The translations under genes were made by a program, and so were the position numbers. Under the pieces are notes generated by a model. The model searched no databases, had not been told where the DNA came from, and saw nothing but the letters and a program-made list of their open reading frames with translations. Shown here one piece after another: positions 50,039-58,806 of a stretch of 64,000 nucleotides of DNA. How positions within the stretch are numbered: the first letter of the stretch is position 1; each line of letters begins with the position of its first letter. Source of the stretch: Tabrizicola fusiformis (GTDB taxonomy: Bacteria > Pseudomonadota > Alphaproteobacteria > Rhodobacterales > Rhodobacteraceae); NCBI RefSeq assembly GCF_013328815.1, contig NZ_JABUHN010000002.1:1-64000 (forward strand), written 5' to 3'.

Positions 50039-51067
50039 ATGAAAACCAATCCGGGCCGCTTCTTTGAGGATTACCGCATCGGCGAGGTGATTGCCCATGC
50101 CGTTCCGCGCACCGTTTCGGGGGGGGAGCGGGCGGTCTATCACGCGCTCTATCCCGCGCGCGGGGCATTGTATTCCTCGGATGAATTTGCCCGCGCCTGC
50201 GGTCTGCCGGCCAGTCCGCTGGATGATCTGATCGCCTTCCACACGGTCTTTGGCAAGACGGTGCCCGATATCAGCCTGAACGCCGTGGCCAATCTTGGCT
50301 ATGCCGAGGGGCGCTGGCACCGGCCGGTCTGGCCGGGCGACACCCTGCGCGCGCAGTCCGAGGTGATCGGGCTGAAGGAGAATTCCAACGGCAAATCCGG
50401 CGTGGTCTGGGTGCGGACGCGGGGGCTGAACCAGCGGGGCGAACTGGTGCTGGACTACGTGCGCTGGGTGATGGTGCGCAAGAACCGCGAAACCCCGGCG
50501 CCGGAGCCGGTTGTTCCAAAACTGCAAGCCGCTGTGCCTGCTGAGGCACTGGTGATCCCCGAAGGGTTGGATTTCTCCAACTATGACTTCACCCTTGCCG
50601 GAGAGCCGCACCGTTGGGCCGACTATGACATCGGCGAGAAGATCGACCATGTCGACGGTGTGACCATCGAAGAGGCCGAGCATATGCTGGCCACGCGCCT
50701 CTGGCAGAACACGGCCAAGGTGCATTTCGATGCCACCTTCCGCGAGGATGGCAAACGGCTGATCTATGGCGGCCATGTCATCAGTCTGGCGCGGGCGCTG
50801 TCGTTCAACGGGCTGGCCAATGCGCAGATGATCGTGGCGCTGAACGGCGGCGCCCATGCCAACCCCTGTTTTGCGGGCGATACCGTGCGCGCCTGGTCCG
50901 AGGTGCTGGAAAAGGCCGAAACCGCAGCCCCGGGCGTGGGCGCGATCCGGCTGCGGCTGGTGGCGGTGCGGCAGGGGGCCGGGGCCTTTGCGCTGAAGGA
51001 TGATGCCGGAAAATACCGCCCCGAGGTGCTGCTGGATCTCGATTATTGGGCATTGATGCCACTATAG
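50039..51067 (+). CDS. mch: Mesaconyl-CoA hydratase (beta-methylmalyl-CoA dehydratase)
   Basis: A 342-residue double MaoC/hot-dog hydratase of the ethylmalonyl-CoA pathway. Diagnostic segments are MKTNPGRFFEDYRIGE, AVPRTVSGGERAVYHALYPAR, FGKTVPDISLNAVANLGYAEGRWHRPVWPGDTL and ATRLWQNTAKVHFDA. It hydrates mesaconyl-C1-CoA to beta-methylmalyl-CoA. With the CoA-ester lyase upstream it supports acetate/C2 assimilation without isocitrate lyase. The GGAG before the ATG lies at the edge of a repeat. Confidence 0.95.
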   Translation: MKTNPGRFFEDYRIGEVIAHAVPRTVSGGERAVYHALYPARGALYSSDEFARACGLPASPLDDLIAFHTVFGKTVPDISLNAVANLGYAEGRWHRPVWPGDTLRAQSEVIGLKENSNGKSGVVWVRTRGLNQRGELVLDYVRWVMVRKNRETPAPEPVVPKLQAAVPAEALVIPEGLDFSNYDFTLAGEPHRWADYDIGEKIDHVDGVTIEEAEHMLATRLWQNTAKVHFDATFREDGKRLIYGGHVISLARALSFNGLANAQMIVALNGGAHANPCFAGDTVRAWSEVLEKAETAAPGVGAIRLRLVAVRQGAGAFALKDDAGKYRPEVLLDLDYWALMPL

Positions 51068-51113
51068 GCCCGGGCGCGCGCCGGAAGGGATTCACAAACG
51101 GGACATTTGCGTT

Positions 51114-51135
51114 ATTCTGACGCCGTATTCAGAAT
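51114..51135. promoter_or_regulatory. Inverted repeat before the outer-membrane-like gene
   Basis: ATTCTGA (51114-51120) and TCAGAAT (51129-51135) are perfect 7-bp arms, 12 bp before the ATG at 51147. It may be an operator or an mRNA hairpin next to the ribosome site. Confidence 0.35.
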
Positions 51136-51146
51136 GAGGCAGAGCC

Positions 51147-51776
51147 ATGATCCGTTCCCTTCCCGTCGCCCTGATCCTGTCGGGGCTGGCCCTTCCGGTC
51201 GCTGCGCAGGAGCTGACCGTCTATGGCGGGGCCGCGCTGCAGTTCACCGCCTATCCTGACTCCGAAACCAAATCGGACCTGAACGGCTATGTGGAGCTTG
51301 AGTTCAGCGGGATTTACGGCGGGATCTGGGCCGAAACCTCAAGCCAGTCGGATGCGAACGAGGTGGACCTTTACCTCGGCTATCGCGGCGAGGCGGGGGC
51401 GCTGTCCTATGATGTCAGCTATACCCGCTACTTCTATCCCAATGACGGCGGCGACTGCTGCGGCGAGGTCGGTCTGGTGCTGGGCTATGCGGTGACCGAG
51501 CAGGTCTCGCTGGGGACCGAGTTCTATGTCGATCCGGTCAATGACACCAACAGCGCCTATCTGACCTTCGACGTTTCCGCGACCGACCAACTGAGTATTT
51601 CGGGCGAATACGGCACCTATGACGAGGGCTTCGGCCGCTTTGCCGAATGGGATCTGGGCGTCGGCTATGCCCTTGGCGAGGAAACCTCGCTGGAGCTGCG
51701 CTATTACAAGGGCGAGGAATATGACGGCTATGTCCGGCTGCAGCTGGCCTGGGACACCACGATCCTGCCGCGCTGA
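51147..51776 (+). CDS. Exported beta-barrel-like protein (TorF-type putative porin)
   Basis: A 209-residue protein. A signal peptide covers residues 1-21 (ending PVAAQ). The mature part has alternating short amphipathic strands with many Tyr/Gly (GGIWAETSSQ, YDVSYTRYFYP, DLGVGYALGEETSLELRYY) and an aromatic C-terminal strand. This fits a small outer-membrane barrel of the TorF putative-porin type. Two adjacent Cys (GGDCCGE) are unusual for a barrel. Function unknown. Confidence 0.65.
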   Translation: MIRSLPVALILSGLALPVAAQELTVYGGAALQFTAYPDSETKSDLNGYVELEFSGIYGGIWAETSSQSDANEVDLYLGYRGEAGALSYDVSYTRYFYPNDGGDCCGEVGLVLGYAVTEQVSLGTEFYVDPVNDTNSAYLTFDVSATDQLSISGEYGTYDEGFGRFAEWDLGVGYALGEETSLELRYYKGEEYDGYVRLQLAWDTTILPR

Positions 51777-51822
51777 GGTGGCGGTCCTTCGGGCGCCCGG
51801 TTCCGGCTGGGCGGCCTTTTCT

Positions 51823-51853
51823 TGTGATCACAGCCGGAAAATCTGTGATCACA
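51823..51853 (+). promoter_or_regulatory. Paired TGTGATCACA palindromes upstream of sdhC
   Basis: TGTGATCACA occurs at 51823-51832 and 51844-51853, 21 bp apart centre to centre. The flanks match the sucC copy: TTGTGATCACAG, nine bases, CTGTGATCACAAAG. The nine-base spacer differs between the two loci, so the palindromes are what is conserved. Confidence 0.7.
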
Positions 51854-51864
51854 AAGCTGGAAAA

Positions 51865-51948
51865 TTCGCGCTGATAGCGAAAACATGACCGATCTGCGGC
51901 ACTGTCGGGCGTGACAGGCGCAATTTTCGCGCTATTGAAGAAGCGAAA
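51865..51948 (+). promoter_or_regulatory. Two TTCGC...GCGAA dyads in the sdh leader
   Basis: TTCGC-N7-GCGAA lies at 51865-51881, and TTTCGC-N12-GCGAAA at 51925-51948, both between the TGTGATCACA pair and the sdhC start. They could be second-regulator sites or leader hairpins. Confidence 0.3.
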
Positions 51949-52005
51949 GACAGCTTTGCGTGCGGGGCAGGCTCCCCTCGCGCCGCCAGCGACAAGGGAC
52001 AGAAG

Positions 52006-52392
52006 ATGGCAGACGTCAAACGGGTCGAACGGCCCCTTTCCCCGCATCTGCAGATTTATCGCAAGCAGCTGACCTCGGTCACCTCGATCCTGACGCGGAT
52101 CACCGGCAACGCGCTGATCGTCGCGGCGGTGCTGGCGGTCTGGTGGCTTCTGGCAGCGGCGACGAGCCCGGAATACTTCGCTACGGCCAATGCGGTGGCG
52201 ACAAGCTGGTTCGGCGATCTGGTCTTTGCCGGATCGGCTTGGGCGGTGTGGTATCACTACCTTGCCGGGCTGCGGCACCTCTACTTCGATGCGGGCAAGG
52301 GGCTCGACATCGAAACCGCCCAGAAGCTGGGCTGGGGAAACATCATCGGTTCGGTCGTGCTGACCGTGATCACAATTCTTCTGGTTCAGTGA
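52006..52392 (+). CDS. sdhC: Succinate dehydrogenase cytochrome b556 subunit
   Basis: A 128-residue membrane anchor with three helices. RPLSPHLQIYRKQLTSVTSILTR is the quinone-site region, and YHYLAGLRHLYFDAG holds the haem-ligand His. First gene of sdhCDAB; GACAGAAG precedes the ATG. It binds haem b and ubiquinone with SdhD. Confidence 0.95.
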   Translation: MADVKRVERPLSPHLQIYRKQLTSVTSILTRITGNALIVAAVLAVWWLLAAATSPEYFATANAVATSWFGDLVFAGSAWAVWYHYLAGLRHLYFDAGKGLDIETAQKLGWGNIIGSVVLTVITILLVQ

Positions 52393-52399
52393 GGCCGAC

Positions 52400-52771
52400 A
52401 TGCGTTACCTGACCGCCCGCAAACGCGCCGAGGGCAAAGGCGCCTCCCATACCGGAACCGAGCATCACTGGCAGATGACGGTCAGCGCCGTTGCGCTGGC
52501 TTTCCTTGTGCCCAGCTGGCTTTACGTCTTCGGCAAGGCGCTGGGCCAGAGCCAGGAGGTGGTCGTGGCCACTTTCGCGCGCCCCTTCCCGGCGATCCTG
52601 ACCGCGCTGATCCTTGTGGTCGGGATGCGTCACTTCGCCAAGGGCGCCACCATGATGATCGAGGATTACGCCCGCGGCACCGCCCGCAAGATGGCGCTGA
52701 TCGGTGTCTATTCGCTGTCCGCGGTGATCGTGGCGACCGGGCTTTTCGCCCTGATCAAGATCGCGCTCTGA
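52400..52771 (+). CDS. sdhD: Succinate dehydrogenase hydrophobic membrane anchor subunit
   Basis: A 123-residue protein with three membrane helices. GVLxHW-like segment HHWQMTVSAVALAFLVPSW near the start and GMRHFAKGATMMIEDYARG, with the second haem-ligand His, are typical of SdhD. It starts seven bases after the sdhC stop. Confidence 0.94.
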   Translation: MRYLTARKRAEGKGASHTGTEHHWQMTVSAVALAFLVPSWLYVFGKALGQSQEVVVATFARPFPAILTALILVVGMRHFAKGATMMIEDYARGTARKMALIGVYSLSAVIVATGLFALIKIAL

Positions 52772-52780
52772 GGTTTGATG

Positions 52781-54586
52781 ATGTCCAAAGCTTATCCTTA
52801 TGAAGTGCATGACTATGACGTCGTCGTCGTGGGGGCCGGTGGCGCCGGTCTGCGCGCCACGCTGGGCATGGCCGAGCAGGGTCTGCGCACCGCCTGCGTG
52901 ACCAAGGTTTTCCCGACGCGCTCGCACACGGTCGCCGCACAGGGCGGCATTGCGGCCAGCCTTGGCAACATGGGGCCGGACAGCTGGCAATGGCACATGT
53001 ATGACACCGTGAAGGGGTCGGACTGGCTGGGCGATACCGACGCGATGGAATACCTCGCCCGTGAGGCGCCCAAGGCAGTTTACGAGCTGGAGCATTACGG
53101 CGTGCCCTTCAGCCGCACCGAAGAGGGCAAGATCTATCAGCGCCCCTTCGGCGGCCATACGACCGAATTCGGCGAAGGCCCGCCGGTGCAGCGCACCTGT
53201 GCTGCCGCCGACCGCACCGGCCACGCCATTCTGCACACGCTGTATGGCCAGAGCCTGAAGAACAATGCCGAGTTCTTCATCGAATATTTCGCCATTGACC
53301 TGATCATCACCGATGGCCGCTGCACCGGCGTCGTCGCGTGGAAGCTGGACGATGGCACGATCCACGTCTTCAACGCCAAGATGACCGTGCTGGCGACCGG
53401 CGGCTATGGCCGGGCCTATTTCAGCGCGACCTCGGCCCATACCTGCACCGGCGACGGTGGCGGCATGGTGGCCCGTGCGGGTCTCCCGCTGCAGGATATG
53501 GAGTTTGTGCAGTTCCACCCGACCGGCATCTATGGCTCGGGCTGTCTGATCACCGAAGGGGCGCGCGGTGAGGGCGGCTATCTGACCAACTCGAACGGTG
53601 AGCGGTTCATGGAGCGTTATGCGCCCCATTACAAAGACCTTGCGCCGCGCGACTATGTTTCGCGCTGCATGACCATCGAAATCCGCGAAGGGCGCGGGGT
53701 GGGGGCCAATGGCGACCACATCCACCTGCACCTGAACCACCTGCCCAAGGAAACGCTGGACTTGCGCCTGCCGGGGATTTCGGAATCGGCGCGGATTTTT
53801 GCCGGGGTGGACCTGACCAAGGAACCGATCCCGGTTCTGCCCACGGTTCACTACAACATGGGTGGCATTCCGACGAACTATTGGGGTGAGGTTCTGAACC
53901 CCTCCGCCGAAAGCCCCGACGCGGTGTTCCCGGGCCTGATGGCCGTGGGTGAGGCGGGCTGCGCCTCGGTCCATGGCGCGAACCGTCTGGGCTCGAACTC
54001 GCTGATCGACCTTGTGGTCTTTGGCCGCGCCGCAGCGATCCGTGCCGGGGAAATCGTGAACCCCAAGGAACGCAACGCCCCGGTGAACGTGGCCGAAGTG
54101 GACAAGGCGCTGACCCGCTTTGACGCTACCCGCAATGCCAATGGCGCCATCCCGACCGCTGATCTGCGGCTGGAAATGCAGCGCACCATGCAGGCCGATG
54201 CGGCGGTGTTCCGCACCGACAAGACGCTGGCCGAGGGCGTGCAGAAGATGACGGCGATTGCCGGCAAGATGGGCGACCTCAAGGTCACCGACCGCAGCCT
54301 TGTCTGGAACAGCGACCTGATGGAAACGCTGGAACTGCAAAACCTGATGCCCAATGCGCTGGCCACGATCTATGGCGCCCATGCCCGCACCGAAAGCCGC
54401 GGCGCCCATGCGCATGAGGATTATCCGACCCGCGATGATGCCAACTGGCGCAAGCACTCGCTGGCTTGGGTCGAGGGCAACAAGGTGACGCTGGATTACC
54501 GCGCCGTCCATACCGCGCCGCTGACCACCGAAGCCGAGGGGGGCATCAGCCTCAAGAAGATCGCCCCGGCAGAGCGGAAGTTCTGA
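52781..54586 (+). CDS. sdhA: Succinate dehydrogenase flavoprotein subunit
   Basis: A 601-residue FAD protein. It has dinucleotide-binding [10 protein letters not shown] (residues 14-23), covalent-FAD His49 ([10 protein letters not shown]), the substrate-site segment [21 protein letters not shown], and C-terminal [14 protein letters not shown]. It oxidises succinate to fumarate. Of tandem ATGs, 52781 has GAGGT at the best distance. Three lipoprotein genes separate it from sdhB. Confidence 0.96.
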   Translation: MSKAYPYEVHDYDVVVVGAGGAGLRATLGMAEQGLRTACVTKVFPTRSHTVAAQGGIAASLGNMGPDSWQWHMYDTVKGSDWLGDTDAMEYLAREAPKAVYELEHYGVPFSRTEEGKIYQRPFGGHTTEFGEGPPVQRTCAAADRTGHAILHTLYGQSLKNNAEFFIEYFAIDLIITDGRCTGVVAWKLDDGTIHVFNAKMTVLATGGYGRAYFSATSAHTCTGDGGGMVARAGLPLQDMEFVQFHPTGIYGSGCLITEGARGEGGYLTNSNGERFMERYAPHYKDLAPRDYVSRCMTIEIREGRGVGANGDHIHLHLNHLPKETLDLRLPGISESARIFAGVDLTKEPIPVLPTVHYNMGGIPTNYWGEVLNPSAESPDAVFPGLMAVGEAGCASVHGANRLGSNSLIDLVVFGRAAAIRAGEIVNPKERNAPVNVAEVDKALTRFDATRNANGAIPTADLRLEMQRTMQADAAVFRTDKTLAEGVQKMTAIAGKMGDLKVTDRSLVWNSDLMETLELQNLMPNALATIYGAHARTESRGAHAHEDYPTRDDANWRKHSLAWVEGNKVTLDYRAVHTAPLTTEAEGGISLKKIAPAERKF

Positions 54587-54954
54587 TGCGCGCCGCTGCG
54601 GCCCTTGCCCTGCTTGTGCTGCTGCCGGCCTGCGTGGCCGGTGAGGCGGCGATGCAGGAAACCACGCGCGGGCTGGCCCGCAGCGCGGTGGATGCCGCGG
54701 CGGGGCGCTATCTGCCGGGGGTTCCGGTCAAGCCCTATTCCGATTGCATCGTCAACAATGCGACCACGGACGAGCTGCTGAAGCTGGCTGGGGCGGCGGG
54801 TGCAGGTGATGCACAGTCGGCGGCAACGCGGGCCTGGCCGGTGGTGCAGGGCGTGGCCGCCCGGCCTGACACGCGGATGTGTCTGGTGCAGGCCATCTCC
54901 TCCGGCGATGTTCTGCTCAGGGCGCAGGGCCTTGCAGTGGGAGAGCTGGAATGA
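54586..54954 (+). CDS. Small lipoprotein in the sdh operon, first
   Basis: A 122-residue protein with a lipoprotein signal ending LLPAC (Cys about residue 16). Its ATG overlaps the sdhA stop (TGATG). The segment DCIVNNATTDELLKLAGAAG resembles QCVLDAATPEEMRALARDVG in the next protein, so the two are paralogues arisen by tandem duplication. Function unknown; location suggests expression with succinate dehydrogenase. Confidence 0.65.
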   Translation: MRAAAALALLVLLPACVAGEAAMQETTRGLARSAVDAAAGRYLPGVPVKPYSDCIVNNATTDELLKLAGAAGAGDAQSAATRAWPVVQGVAARPDTRMCLVQAISSGDVLLRAQGLAVGELE

Positions 54955-55280
54955 GGACGACGCTTCAATGGGTTCTGCCGGTTCTGGCGATCGGCACGCT
55001 GGCCGCCTGCGATCCGGCCGAGATGGCTGACAAGGCGGTGCGGCGCACCGCCGAATCCGTGGTGCAGCCGGTTCTGGCGCGCGAATTGCCCGGGCCGGTG
55101 GCCGATGCTGCCACGCAATGCGTGCTGGATGCCGCCACACCCGAAGAGATGCGGGCGCTGGCGCGGGATGTGGGGGTCGAGGCGGGCAGCCAGACCATCC
55201 TGAACATCCGCAATCTGGCCTCCCGCCCCTCTGCCACCGCCTGTTTCGCGGCGCGCGGCGTGCCGCCGCTGAAAGGATGA
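54951..55280 (+). CDS. Small lipoprotein in the sdh operon, second
   Basis: A 109-residue protein with a lipobox TLAAC at about residue 20. ATGA overlap with the preceding gene. It shares a Cys-x-x-x-Ala-Thr-x-x-Glu core with its neighbour and a second Cys near the C-terminus (ATACFAARG against RMCLVQA), perhaps forming a disulfide. Function unknown. Confidence 0.65.
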   Translation: MRTTLQWVLPVLAIGTLAACDPAEMADKAVRRTAESVVQPVLARELPGPVADAATQCVLDAATPEEMRALARDVGVEAGSQTILNIRNLASRPSATACFAARGVPPLKG

Positions 55281-55282
55281 CC

Positions 55283-55582
55283 ATGCGCAGCACCCTTGCC
55301 CTTGTCGCCCTGTTGCCGATCCTGTCCGCCTGCGGCCCGGTTTCCGTGGAAGAGGCAGAACGCTCTTGTGTCGAGCGCGCCAATCTTGCCCTGCATCCGC
55401 GCGGGCAGGTCGGCGTCGGCGTCACCTCCGAAGGCAAGGCGGCGGCCAATTTCGAGGTCAATGTGTCGTCCGACTATCTGATGGGCCGCGATCCGGCGGC
55501 TGTGTTCAATTCCTGCGTCAAGCAACGCTCGGGGCAATTCCCCAGCCGCCCGCTTTACGACCAACCCGGCTGGCGCGGCTGA
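55283..55582 (+). CDS. Small lipoprotein in the sdh operon, third
   Basis: A 99-residue protein with lipobox ILSAC near residue 17. The mature part has two Cys (ERSCVERAN, FNSCVKQRS) and an aromatic tail. ATG at 55283 has GAAAGGA eight bases upstream; ATG at 55277 overlaps the previous stop but lacks spacing for a ribosome site. It is not clearly related to the first two. Function unknown. Confidence 0.6.
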   Translation: MRSTLALVALLPILSACGPVSVEEAERSCVERANLALHPRGQVGVGVTSEGKAAANFEVNVSSDYLMGRDPAAVFNSCVKQRSGQFPSRPLYDQPGWRG

Positions 55583-55651
55583 TGTCGCGCTGCCCCCGTT
55601 TCCTGCCAGCGCCCCCGGCGCAGCCCGCCCTGATCTGAGAAGGCAAGCCAA

Positions 55652-56428
55652 ATGGTCCAGTTCACGCTTCCCAAGAACTCGAAAATCCGCACCGGCAAGA
55701 CCTGGCCGAAGCCCGAGGGCAAGAATGTGCGCAAGTTCCAGATTTACCGCTGGAACCCCGATGACGGGAAGAACCCGCAGGTCGATACCTATTTCCTCGA
55801 CATGGATAAATGCGGCCCGATGGTTCTGGACGCGCTGATCAAGATCAAGAACGAGATCGACCCGACGCTGACCTTCCGCCGGTCCTGCCGCGAGGGGATT
55901 TGCGGGTCTTGCGCCATGAACATCGACGGGATCAACACGCTGGCCTGTATCTATGGGCTGGATGAGGTGCGCGGCGATGTGAAGATCTATCCGCTGCCGC
56001 ATATGCCGGTGATCAAGGATCTGATCCCCGACCTGACGCATTTCTATGCCCAGCACGCCAGCATCATGCCGTGGCTGGAGACCAAGACCAACCGCCCCGC
56101 CAAGGAATGGCGCCAGTCGATCGAAGACCGGAAAAAGCTGGACGGGCTTTATGAATGCGTGATGTGCGCTTCGTGCAGCACCTCTTGCCCCAGCTATTGG
56201 TGGAACGGCGACAAATACCTTGGGCCGGCGGCGCTGCTGCATGCCTATCGCTGGATCATCGACAGCCGCGACGAGGCGACGGGGGAGCGTCTGGATGCGC
56301 TGGAAGACCCGTTCAAGCTGTATCGTTGCCACACGATCATGAACTGCACCAAGACCTGCCCCAAGGGGCTGAACCCGGCCAAGGCGATTGCCGAGATCAA
56401 GAAGATGATGGTGGACCGGGTGGTCTAA
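55652..56428 (+). CDS. sdhB: Succinate dehydrogenase iron-sulfur subunit
   Basis: A 258-residue electron-transfer subunit. The [2Fe-2S] ligands are Cys79, 84, 87 and 99; [4Fe-4S] Cys169, 172, 175 with Cys236; [3Fe-4S] Cys179, 226 and 232. It passes electrons from SdhA flavin to the SdhCD quinone site. AAGGCAAGCCAA precedes the ATG. Last gene of the operon, followed by a strong terminator. Confidence 0.96.
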   Translation: MVQFTLPKNSKIRTGKTWPKPEGKNVRKFQIYRWNPDDGKNPQVDTYFLDMDKCGPMVLDALIKIKNEIDPTLTFRRSCREGICGSCAMNIDGINTLACIYGLDEVRGDVKIYPLPHMPVIKDLIPDLTHFYAQHASIMPWLETKTNRPAKEWRQSIEDRKKLDGLYECVMCASCSTSCPSYWWNGDKYLGPAALLHAYRWIIDSRDEATGERLDALEDPFKLYRCHTIMNCTKTCPKGLNPAKAIAEIKKMMVDRVV

Positions 56429-56453
56429 GCCACCCTTTAGCCCCGTCTTGTCC

Positions 56454-56480
56454 AAGGCGCGCCCCGGGGCGCGCCTTTGT
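56454..56480 (+). terminator. Rho-independent terminator of the sdh operon
   Basis: AAGGCGCGCCCC directly followed by GGGGCGCGCCTT is a perfect 12-bp inverted repeat, followed by TGT. It also separates the convergent EamA gene. Confidence 0.75.
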
Positions 56481-57391
56481 CATTTCGCGCGGCCGCCGAA
56501 GATCAGCCCATACAGCGCTGCCGTGATCACCGCCATGCTGGCGATCTGATAGGGTGCGACCGGCGTTGCCAGCAGAAGCGCGCTGACCCCCATGGTGACC
56601 GCCGGCGCCGGCACGGTGAGGGAAGAGCCGAGCGACACGTCGATATGGCGGATGGCGTTGAACCACAGGATCAGCTCCAGATAGTAGGCCAGCCCCATCG
56701 CCGCCGCCGCCATCTGAAACCCCGGATCGCCCAGCGCGCGAATTAGCGCCCCCGGTTCCCCGAACAGCGCCGCCAGCACCAGAAGCAGCGCGCCGGAAAT
56801 CACCAGCCGGGTGACCGTCACTTCGGACGGGGTGACGGTGGTCGTGGTCAGCACCTGTTTCAGCATCAGATGCGCCGCACTCCACAAGACCGGCACGCCC
56901 AGCGTGAAGACCACCCAGACCGAAATATGCGCCGCCGACAGGTTGCCGCCGGTGATCAGCCAGACCAGAGCCGCCGCCATGATCAGGGCGCAGGCGATTT
57001 CCCTCCGGCTGCGCGGTTTGCGCAGGATCAGCGCCTCCATCGCCATGGCGATGAACGGATAGGCTTGCAACGCAATGGCCATATCCACCGGCCCGGCGCG
57101 GTCGGCGGCCACCACATACATCAGCGTGGAGATGCCGAACATCAGGCCGGTCAGCAGGGCGATGGCCAGCGTTCTGCGTCCCGGGGCGGCGCGGGCGGGC
57201 CGGATCTGCCGCCGCTCGGCCAGAAACAGCGGCAGCGCGAAGAGAAGCTGCCAGAGCGTCAGCGCCAGTGCGAAGGTCAGCCCGTCTGACCCGGCCGGAC
57301 GATGGGCGGAAATCAGCGGCATGACGCCCAGCAGCAGCAGGCAACACAGGGCCAGCACAATGCCGGCGCTGCGGCGGGGAATCGGGGGCAT
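56480..57391 (-). CDS. EamA-family (DMT) transporter
   Basis: A 303-residue protein with ten predicted membrane helices in two EamA halves. Typical segments are MFGISTLMYVVAADRAGPVDMAIALQ and YYLELILWFNAIRHIDVSLGSSLTVPAPAVTMG. DMT exporters move amino acids or metabolites; substrate unknown. ATG at 57391. It lies beside the quorum-sensing genes but shows no direct link. Confidence 0.82.
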   Translation of the reverse strand: MPPIPRRSAGIVLALCCLLLLGVMPLISAHRPAGSDGLTFALALTLWQLLFALPLFLAERRQIRPARAAPGRRTLAIALLTGLMFGISTLMYVVAADRAGPVDMAIALQAYPFIAMAMEALILRKPRSRREIACALIMAAALVWLITGGNLSAAHISVWVVFTLGVPVLWSAAHLMLKQVLTTTTVTPSEVTVTRLVISGALLLVLAALFGEPGALIRALGDPGFQMAAAAMGLAYYLELILWFNAIRHIDVSLGSSLTVPAPAVTMGVSALLLATPVAPYQIASMAVITAALYGLIFGGRAK

Positions 57392-57505
57392 GGCAGACCT
57401 GCGCAAGGGGCTTCGCCGCAGGTTTGGGCCGCGAGGACCACCGGGCAACCGCAGATTTGTTGCGGTTACAATTTGATCAAATTGAATTGCCCCGGCGCAA
57501 CGGCC

Positions 57506-57985
57506 TTAGCCCAAGGCGCGCAAAGCCTCGAGCGTTTCGGCGTTGTAATGCTCGATGCCCTCGGTTGCCGCGTGGATTTCGACAACGATTTCGGCCAGTT
57601 CGGCGCGCTCTTCATCGCTGAACGGCCCGGTCGAGCGGGTCAGCCCGGAAATCGTGCGGCTGTTGGCCGGACCGACGCCATGGGTCAGCCCGTTGAACAG
57701 GCCATGCGCTGCGGCATCGGCAATCACCCCCGCCTCATCCTGCGCGGCCAGATCGGCCCAATCCACCGCCCCGACATGGGTCAATCCCCAATGCACCACG
57801 GGATCGGTGAGCATGAAGCCCTTTTCGCTGTAATGGTCGATCCAGCCCTGCGCATAGGTGCGGTAGAGCAGCGAAGGCCGGGTATAGCGGATATGGATGG
57901 CCAGTGCGAAGCCGGTGTCGCAATAGGCCCGAAGCCGGTCCAGAAGGCCGGCCACCCTGTTGACCCGAATGTTATCGACACCCAT
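57506..57985 (-). CDS. Solo autoinducer-binding-domain protein (LuxR type without HTH)
   Basis: A 159-residue protein made only of the LuxR autoinducer-binding domain. The AHL-contact residues are kept: Trp48, Tyr52, Asp61, Pro62 and Trp66 (GWIDHYSEKGFMLTDPVVHW). It stops where LuxR proteins continue into the DNA-binding HTH. The gene is divergent from a full LuxR. It could sequester AHL or form inactive heterodimers, like TrlR of Agrobacterium. That role is inference. Confidence 0.75.
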   Translation of the reverse strand: MGVDNIRVNRVAGLLDRLRAYCDTGFALAIHIRYTRPSLLYRTYAQGWIDHYSEKGFMLTDPVVHWGLTHVGAVDWADLAAQDEAGVIADAAAHGLFNGLTHGVGPANSRTISGLTRSTGPFSDEERAELAEIVVEIHAATEGIEHYNAETLEALRALG

Positions 57986-58090
57986 TGAACGCTCCGGGTT
58001 GTCAGGTGTTGCAGAAAACGCGTTGAACGGGCACAACAGACGAAGCGGAAGCTAAAGCCGCCGCGCAGTTTCGGCAACTGTTTTGAGTAG

Positions 58091-58702
58091 ATGACCTTTC
58101 CGCAAGCCCTGACGGATCAATTCGGCCTGATCGCCCCGGCGGGATACTATGTCGCGCTCCGGGTTGGCTTTTCCTTTCCCGAAGAAGAGCTGAACCATCT
58201 GCCGGAACCCTGGGTTGAATTCTATACCGCGCATGGGCTTGTGGTGCAGGATCCGGCGCTGCGCTGGGTCTATGGCCAGACCGGCGCCATCCGCTTTTCG
58301 GAAATGGCGCTGCCCGACCCCCAGCAGGTGCGCGCCCAGGGCGCGCTGTTCGGACTGGTGTTCGGAGCGGCGGTTTCGGTCAGCGCGGCGGCGGATCGCG
58401 GGCGGCGCAGCTATGGCCAGTTCTTCCGCAGCGACCGGGATTTCGACGCGGGCGAGCTGGAGGCGCTGCTGCGGATCGTCACGATTCTGCATTCGGGCCG
58501 CGAAGAGGAACCCAGCCTGACCAATGCCGAGATCGAGGCGCTGAAATTGCAGGCCGAAGGGTTGCGGCTCAAGCAGATTGCGGCACGGCTGGGGATTTCC
58601 GAAAGCGCGGTGAAGGCCCGGCTGAACAATGTGAAGCGCAAACTGGGCGCGCGCACGCAGTCGCAGGCGGCCTCCATTGCGGCGGCGCGGCGGATTCTTT
58701 GA
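58091..58702 (+). CDS. LuxR-family quorum-sensing transcriptional regulator
   Basis: A 203-residue regulator. The AHL-binding domain keeps Trp41, Tyr45, Asp54, Pro55 and Trp59 (PWVEFYTAHGLVVQDPALRW). The C-terminal LuxR HTH covers about residues 140-198 (LTNAEIEALKLQAEGLRLKQIAARLGISESAVKARLNNVKRKLGA). At 203 residues it is shorter than TraR (234). It is followed by luxI on the same strand and is probably its cognate receptor. Confidence 0.88.
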   Translation: MTFPQALTDQFGLIAPAGYYVALRVGFSFPEEELNHLPEPWVEFYTAHGLVVQDPALRWVYGQTGAIRFSEMALPDPQQVRAQGALFGLVFGAAVSVSAAADRGRRSYGQFFRSDRDFDAGELEALLRIVTILHSGREEEPSLTNAEIEALKLQAEGLRLKQIAARLGISESAVKARLNNVKRKLGARTQSQAASIAAARRIL

Positions 58703-58771
58703 GGCGACAAAGCGACAATCGCGCACTCATTGGTTGAAATCGCAAGCCTTTCGGGCGCAGGCGGATTATTC

Positions 58772-58791
58772 TGGCCATGTCAAGATGGCCA
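58772..58791 (+). promoter_or_regulatory. 20-bp dyad before luxI (lux-box candidate)
   Basis: TGGCCATGTCAAGATGGCCA has perfect 7-bp arms (TGGCCAT/ATGGCCA) and a 6-bp spacer. It has the size of a lux box but ends only 15 bp before the ATG, right next to the GAGGA ribosome site. So it might instead be a repressor site or an mRNA hairpin. Confidence 0.45.
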
Positions 58792-58806
58792 AATGAGGAC
58801 GCCCAA

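Noticed and set aside
52370-52384. GTGATCACA near the end of sdhC
   Set aside because: Coding sequence of the last SdhC residues, single and with a mismatch to the paired operator.
57986-58090. A lux box between the two divergent LuxR-type genes
   Set aside because: Only scattered TGTTG/CAACA matches with inconsistent spacing; no convincing 18-20-bp dyad.
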